A stretch of DNA of 21,198 bases from Rhynchonema sp. JSB1_4 (Eukaryota; Nematoda; Chromadorea; Monhysterida; Xyalidae), in the NCBI GenBank assembly GCA_030248065.1, contig JASAMV010002724.1, positions 1 through 21,198 on the forward strand. Reading direction: 5' to 3'. This document shows positions 18,206 through 21,198 of the stretch, in pieces. The position numbers and the translations under genes are program-made. Position 1 is the stretch's first letter. Every line of letters starts with the position of its first letter. The notes beneath the pieces are model-generated. The model had not been told where the DNA came from. It did not search any database and was given only the letters and a program-made list of their open reading frames with translations.

Positions 18206-18520
18206 TACCACCACAGCTTGCGACGGACTATAGCTGCTTGCCTCATACAATGGGTATGAACAGGCGACAGATGCCAATTTTAAAAACAAATGTACAAAAG
18301 CAAAAAAATAAAATGACCAGGGTTTTCCGTCGCGCACCTTGCATCCACGTAACAGCTTGACTCGAATTGGGTGTGGAGACAATGCATTTTGCATTTGGTG
18401 GTTGTCAGTTGCCAGGGACAACAATACAAACTTTGTGTGCATGTATGTACCTATGCATTGTCACATTGTTATTTGCACCACTGTGGCATTCTGCGTACAG
18501 CCACACAGGCAAATGGTAGC
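18206..18520. other. Intergenic between two MITEs, no gene seen
   Basis: No exon is supported here. Open frames of 62-131 aa overlap in several frames without family motifs. The last 8 bp are the left target duplication of the hAT MITE copy 2. Confidence 0.4.
18513..18520. repeat. Left target-site duplication of hAT MITE copy 2
   Basis: ATGGTAGC directly precedes CAGGG and is repeated exactly at 19038-19045. Confidence 0.9.
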
Positions 18521-19037
18521 CAGGGTTGGGCAAAAAAAAACGACGGCGTTTTTTCTTAAAAAAAACGACGTTTTTTTTTAAAAAAAACGCCTGGGTCGTT
18601 TTTCGTTTATTTTTTAAATCCTGAATTTCCTTGATTTTCCCTGATTTTTCAGGGAAAGTACCCTGATTATCAAGGAAAACCAATTTTTTGTCCCATTTTT
18701 TTCAAAAAATTTTCGACCAATTTTTACTTTGTCGAGATACGTCGATATACGGAGTTTGACTTTCAGTGATGACCCCGGCTAAAGTTGGTCCCACGATGCG
18801 GGTCTGATATGGGATTTTAGCAACTCGCTAGAAAAGGGTTGAAACCTGTTTATTTTGCCTCAGAACACATAGAATGACTTCATTTAACCACGTTTTCTTC
18901 CCAACATGAGCGTTTTCCAATTTTTCTGGGGGCATATTTTGGTCATCTGGGCGTTTTAAAAAACACGTTTTTAAAAAAAACGTTTTTTAAAAAAAAAACG
19001 ATTTTTTGAAAAAAAAAACGTTTTTTGCCCAACCCTG
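18521..19037. mobile_element. hAT-type MITE, copy 2, with 8-bp TSD
   Basis: This 517-bp element begins CAGGGTTGGGCAAAAAAAAA and ends TTTTTTGCCCAACCCTG. It is flanked by a perfect 8-bp duplication, ATGGTAGC, at 18513-18520 and 19038-19045. It matches copy 1 (8019-8503) through its interior, including GATACGTCGATA.ACGGAGTTT and GATGCGGGTCTGATATGGGA. Extra A/T runs near the right end explain most of the size difference. There is no coding capacity. Confidence 0.93.
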
Positions 19038-19045
19038 ATGGTAGC
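19038..19045. repeat. Right target-site duplication of hAT MITE copy 2
   Basis: ATGGTAGC directly follows CCCTG and matches 18513-18520 exactly. Confidence 0.9.
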
Positions 19046-19540
19046 ATGTGATAGCACTGATGGCTCCACTGCTTTAAAGGAGGATGTTCGGTCACATAGC
19101 TTGACTTTGTTTTGCGAATTTGAGTCATTCTGTCCAAAAAGCAAAATATTCGGTTCTGTCACGCTTTTCAGCACTCATGCGTTTTTTGGCACTTGTGAGA
19201 CTGTTTTACCCGGTCACAATCAAAACAAGAAACTGTTTTTTTGTGGTGTCTTTGTGTTATTTTTGCAGTCCACCAGACACTATTGGACCTATTTTCACCC
19301 ATTAATACAACGCATTTCATCTGAAATGTGGGTGTTTCATCAGTTCATTCGCTAACATTGTAGACGAATAACTGCTGGGTCACACAAAAAAAGCGTGCTC
19401 GGTTTTGTCCATGGTTCCTGATTGCACTGTTCCTTTCCATTTGATATTTTAACAAACTAAGAGTTGCAACTACATAGGTTAAACATTTGAAATAGGATGT
19501 TACAGTGCGAAAAAATGCACGAGTGAAAAAAAAGATTGTC
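19046..19540. other. Intergenic, no gene seen
   Basis: A 105-aa open frame on the plus strand (19038-19355) overlaps the MITE border and has no motif, so I do not call it. No repeats stand out. Confidence 0.4.
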
Positions 19541-19690
19541 GGACGTTTATCGGCACTAGTCTTTTATCCGCGTTGCGCGTACATACATATATTGGCGTAG
19601 TCGTTTTATCGGCGTATTTTGGGGGTAGTCGGCGTCTATGGGCATTTGGAGCGCGTTTATTGGCGTCTACTGCACGTGGGCAAATAACGG
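19541..19690 (+). repeat. Degenerate TTTATCGGCGT repeats
   Basis: Words such as TTTATCGGCACTAGTC, TTTTATCCGCGTTGCGCG, TATTGGCGTAGTC, TTTTATCGGCGTATTT, GTAGTCGGCGTCTATG and TTTATTGGCGTCTA recur every 18-25 bp. It is a diverged tandem repeat and no gene is evident. Confidence 0.5.
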
Positions 19691-20584
19691 TCGGTGCATG
19701 CAGAAAACACTTGCTGCGTGTCTTTGCTGATGTTTCATGGACACGAGTGGCATCGTCGCGTGTACTGCAGATGAATGATGCCAAACACGAGGCAGCTATG
19801 AATATACCTACTGTGAGCATCGAAAACAGCGCATATCACTGATAAAATATGATAATAATGACTGAATCATAAGATAGGGATAAGATATTTTGTTTGCTTG
19901 CTTTTTTGCTTACATATACATGTAAGCCTACAAAATTGATTGGTGATACTTTACTCTCGGATGCAATCTTGCAGTTGAGGTGGGACCACATGCAGATGTA
20001 TAAGTGTGATTTGACAGGCTGACTGCTCGTTGATAAAACCGTGTTTTCACGAAATAGAAAAGAGATACAGTTGTAAAATGCTTAACAGCGCTGGATTCGT
20101 AATAACATTTGAGTCCAGTTGGGTTTTCTTTTGTGGTACCTAATGCTACCAGGCGAATGTAACGCGAATGTAGTAACGATGTAGTAACGAACTGCGGCAA
20201 GGTGATGTGGTTTGTTTATAACATTCGCTGGCTAATTAGTGAGTGAGCCATGCTTCAAAATGAGTGGCAATTTTTCACATATTTCGCCAAAAGGAGGGTG
20301 TAATCTACACTGGCCTTCTGTCAATATCGATTGTCATCGAACGACTGTTGATGAAATCCTCTTCCTCAGAAATAGAGCACCGATGCAGCGAAACGCACAA
20401 CGGCACTGGTTTTCTGACAAAATTTCAGTTCGGAAACGGCAACTTTTAGGTCACCTCATAGCAGCAAACTAATGTACCAGATTCAGAAGTAATAATACGG
20501 TGTTGCACCCTTCTTGTCTGGCTCTTTGCACATTTTTGCAGATGTTTGGTATTTTGAAAAGAAGACGACTGGGTTCTTTGCGGG
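19691..20584. other. Intergenic, no gene seen
   Basis: There is a short tandem of GAATGTAACGC and GTAGTAACGA words at 20153-20190. No exon with recognisable motif or convincing splice pair was found on either strand. Confidence 0.4.
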
Positions 20585-20785
20585 TTCTCTCAGTGTAGGG
20601 GTATTGTTATCACGTCAGGGTTTGGTTACGGTAAATCAATATACGAGGACCGAGGTTACGGTAATGATAATTTATTGGGATACTGTAATCAAGGTAAGGG
20701 TGCGCACAATACACTACAATCAATGGGGTTACGGTAAGGGGTACGGTATGGTATACGGTACGGTAAGGGGCTTGATATGCGTACG
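20585..20785 (+). repeat. GGTTACGGTA-type degenerate repeat
   Basis: GGTTACGGTAA, GGGATACTGTAA, GGTACGGTATGG, TATACGGTACGGTAAGG and similar words recur throughout, with the densest run at 20735-20775. It is strand-biased (G-rich on plus) and resembles a decayed satellite or minisatellite. Confidence 0.6.
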
Positions 20786-21028
20786 ATGATGGACGATGCT
20801 TTGATATGGCCTTTGTATATGAAGTGAATCCTGGGATCTGGAGTCTGCTCCTTATATAGGGTATCCGCCAGACACCATGACTAATTGGATCGGACAGATT
20901 ACTCATCGGTAGTCATTACTTACCTATGGTCTCCCACGCATGCCGAGTTCCTATTCAATCCATATGTCTGGACGTTAGGTGACTAATGATCTGTTTCATA
21001 ATAATTGCATTTCGCAATTTTAATTTCA
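20786..21028. other. Short gap, probable 3' UTR of the right-edge gene
   Basis: This stretch lies immediately downstream (minus strand) of the stop codon at 21029. No other feature is seen. Confidence 0.35.
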
Positions 21029-21198
21029 TCATTTACACAACTGAGGGTGATCTCTGCGTTGCCGTTCGTCGAAAACGACATTTACGTCCATTTCAATAAA
21101 CCGATTCATGGTCCATCCCCAGCTTTCGCTTTTCGCATGAGCCCAGACTTCCATGAACCACGTATTGTTGAACACAACTGTGTGCCCACTTCTGACTT
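21029..21198 (-). CDS. Last coding segment of an unrecognised gene, cut by the window edge
   Basis: One minus-strand frame is open from the window edge to a TGA at 21031-21029, about 56 codons. The encoded stretch looks protein-like rather than random: it contains GHTVVFNNTWFMEVW, then SESWGWTMNRFIEMD, and ends RRDHPQLCK. It is rich in tryptophan and has an NNT glycosylation sequon. A CACACAG at about 21183 could be a splice acceptor, so the exon may start there. I do not recognise the family. The short length makes chance openness possible, but the composition is unlike the surrounding repeats. Confidence 0.45.
   Translation of the reverse strand, partial: VRSGHTVVFNNTWFMEVWAHAKSESWGWTMNRFIEMDVNVVFDERQRRDHPQLCK

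Noticed and set aside
17893..18246. 117-aa minus-strand frame upstream of the ELO start
   Set aside because: It runs through MITE copy B in a different frame from the ELO exons and has no family similarity that I can see.

Overview
This window is eukaryotic, almost certainly from an invertebrate animal. Coding sequence is broken into short exons by introns of about 100-390 bp with GT..AG borders and strong TTTCAG-type acceptors. Intergenic DNA is packed with non-autonomous DNA transposons, and no bacterial gene organisation is visible. The splice sites and gene families would suit an ecdysozoan such as a nematode or tardigrade, but nothing here fixes the phylum.

Two multi-exon genes can be read with conserved family motifs and consistent intron phase. 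Both are on the minus strand. (1) A glycosyltransferase family 31 (beta-1,3-galactosyltransferase-like) type II Golgi protein spans 2352-4474 in seven exons (319 aa). (2) A very-long-chain fatty acid elongase (ELO) family protein spans 16351-17959 in four exons (273 aa). Its HxxHH catalytic box has decayed to H-M-F-Q-R. A third gene enters from the right edge: only its last coding segment (21029-21198, minus) is inside, and I do not recognise it. A frameshifted and truncated paralogue of the GT31 gene lies at about 7762-9028.

Most of the rest is mobile-element debris. Two hAT-type MITEs (8019-8503, 18521-19037) have perfect 8-bp target-site duplications. A 1.5-kb element (9567-11094) has TAA duplications and a matching unoccupied site in the GT31 paralogue. 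A 326-bp element (11502-11827) has TA duplications. Two copies of a ~195-bp inverted-repeat element (14692-14886, 18014-18205) are present, one directly upstream of the ELO gene. A 2.4-kb foldback element (13415-15806) has ~530-bp inverted arms and an internal 119-bp palindrome. Two further large inverted structures (338-1572 and 4819-7476) and several smaller inverted repeats complete the set. No transposase gene was found.

The most striking shared property is architectural. Four large elements with unrelated sequences all end in inverted arrays of short subrepeats: the CACACAT, TTTTGGGCCA, TTGTCC/GTGGACA and CCTACGTCTTG types. The genes do not form a pathway or operon; each looks like an independent locus in a transposon-rich stretch. 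All exon borders are predictions from reading frame, phase and splice motifs.
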